A stretch of DNA of 50,057 bases. Source: Deltaproteobacteria bacterium. GTDB taxonomy: Bacteria; Myxococcota_A; UBA9160; UBA4427. Below, piece by piece: positions 49,239-50,057 of the stretch. How positions within the stretch are numbered: position 1 is the stretch's first letter; every line of letters starts with the position of its first letter. The position numbers and the translations under genes were made by a program. The notes under the pieces are model-generated. The model was not told the DNA's origin and did no database searches. It saw only the letters and a program-made list of their open reading frames with translations. The DNA is taken from NCBI GenBank assembly GCA_002709835.1, contig PAQX01000066.1, forward strand, positions 1-50,057, given 5' to 3'.

Positions 49239-50057
49239 TTAGTCCTCCGCGCCCAGGCGCCGGCGGAGCAGGGTCACGACCTCGGCGTTGTTGCGTCGGG
49301 TGGGTTCCGCCTGCGGGATGAAGGCCGAACCGTGGAAGGTCCCCGCGTAGTTGTGGAGCTCGACGGAGACCCCCGCTTCGAGCATCGTCATCGCGTAGCG
49401 GATCCCCTCGTCCCGAAGCGGATCGAACTCCATCGTCGAGACGTAGGCCGGCGGGAGTCCGGCGCAGTCCTTCGAAGTCGCCCGCGCCGGCGCCGCGTAG
49501 ATCGAAACGTCGCCCTCGTGATTCGGCCCGAGATAGTGCTGCCAGCTATAGACCGCGTTCGGACGGTTCCAGAAGGGCGTGCCCTGGAACGCGAGCATCG
49601 AAGGCGTGTCGAGCCGGTCGTCGAGTTCGGGGATCTCGAGGAGTTGGAAGCATATGGCGGGGCCGCCCTCGTCTCGTGCGTAGAGCGCGAGACCCGCCGC
49701 GAGTCCACCCCCTGCGCTCTGGCCCGCGATCGCGAGGCGCGACGGATCGATCGCGAGTTCGTCCGCGTGCACGGCGGTCCAGGCGAGCGCTGCATAACAG
49801 TCTTCGAGGCCGGCCGGGAAAGGATCCTCCGGTGCGAGCCGATAGCCGACACTCACGACCACCGCGTCGACCTCCTTCGCGACCTTCTGGCACCAGCCGT
49901 CCATCATCTCGATGGAGCCGAACAGGAACCCGCCCCCGTGGATCTCGAGCACGGCAGGCCGCGGCGCTGCTGCTTCGCTGACAGGGCGGTAGATCCGGAT
50001 CGGGACGTCCGGGGCGCCGTTCAGTCCCGGAATCGCGCGGTCTTCGCGGGTGACCTC
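49239..50057 (-). CDS. HSL-family alpha/beta hydrolase (5' end outside window)
   Basis: The 3' part of an esterase of the hormone-sensitive-lipase group; 272 residues are seen, running off the right edge at 50057 in frame. HGGGF (oxyanion), GQSAGGG with nucleophile Ser, EFDPLRDEG with Asp and GTFHGS with His make the complete triad. RDEDRAIPG-like N-terminal sequence (REDRAIPGLN) begins at the edge. A probable esterase or lipase on short or branched esters. Its 3' end gives the ribosome binding site of the PaaI gene, so the pair are co-transcribed. Confidence 0.92.
   Translation of the reverse strand, partial: EVTREDRAIPGLNGAPDVPIRIYRPVSEAAAPRPAVLEIHGGGFLFGSIEMMDGWCQKVAKEVDAVVVSVGYRLAPEDPFPAGLEDCYAALAWTAVHADELAIDPSRLAIAGQSAGGGLAAGLALYARDEGGPAICFQLLEIPELDDRLDTPSMLAFQGTPFWNRPNAVYSWQHYLGPNHEGDVSIYAAPARATSKDCAGLPPAYVSTMEFDPLRDEGIRYAMTMLEAGVSVELHNYAGTFHGSAFIPQAEPTRRNNAEVVTLLRRRLGAED

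Overview
The window is a high-GC, gene-dense bacterial chromosome segment with short intergenic gaps and strong third-position G/C bias. It carries no rRNA, tRNA, CRISPR array, insertion sequence or phage gene that I can see. Several traits occur together: a PEP-CTERM exported protein, a hidden TGA-containing SelW-type gene, four luciferase-like (F420/FMN) monooxygenases with a deazaflavin-type reductase, a P450, and many SDR, SnoaL and alpha/beta-hydrolase genes. By inference this points to an uncultured deltaproteobacterial-type lineage (Myxococcota, Binatota or Desulfobacterota-like) with a large lipid or xenobiotic oxidation repertoire. The taxonomy cannot be fixed from this sequence alone.

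Layout. 1-5 kb: the tail of an unidentified gene, a doubtful short reading frame, an M48 metalloprotease lipoprotein, and divergently phosphoglycerate mutase (gpmI), then a MarR regulator. 5-9.8 kb: divergent from MarR, across a nested palindrome, lies an exported alpha/beta-hydrolase-like protein fused to a haem-c motif. It is translationally coupled to a YkgJ-type cysteine-cluster protein. Convergent to these are an SDR and, 2 bases after it, a 72-codon SelW/Rdx gene whose codon 11 is TGA, followed by a plausible bacterial SECIS hairpin. A sialidase-like gene follows. 10-16 kb: a PilZ protein, a SnoaL protein, a 7-TM protein, two adjacent luciferase-like monooxygenases, and a membrane-anchored FMN-binding glutamate-synthase-like protein preceded by a long hairpin. 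16-26 kb: an unknown protein, an APH-like phosphotransferase, three SDRs, DoxX, a dihydropteroate-synthase-like enzyme, a fatty acid desaturase, a Rieske ferredoxin, a repeat-containing secreted peptide and an EthD-like protein.

26-30.2 kb is a compact five-gene minus-strand operon: SnoaL, isochorismatase-like, DUF2855, VOC with a metal triad, and alpha/beta hydrolase. It reads like an uncharacterised catabolic module. 30.3-34 kb: a Fur-type site driving bacterioferritin-associated ferredoxin (bfd), a 2-hydroxyacid dehydrogenase, a tiny zinc-ribbon protein, a luciferase-like monooxygenase and a PEP-CTERM protein. 34-44.6 kb: a bile-acid:sodium symporter-family transporter, acyl-CoA dehydrogenase, P450, ketosteroid-dehydrogenase-like flavoprotein, another luciferase-like monooxygenase, an ABC-F ATPase, a DUF389 gene broken by one base, and an EXPERA-type membrane protein. 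44.9-50 kb: two tandem SnoaL proteins, a sulfotransferase, a deazaflavin-dependent reductase-like protein, an epoxide-hydrolase-like enzyme, a PaaI thioesterase and an HSL-type esterase cut by the window end.

The common theme is modification of hydrophobic ring or chain compounds: uptake (BASS), hydroxylation (P450, luciferase-like enzymes), dehydrogenation (SDRs, ACAD, FAD enzyme), hydration or hydrolysis, and sulfation. The most interesting items are the unannotatable-looking SelW gene, the degenerate hydrolase-cytochrome fusion, and the five-gene operon.
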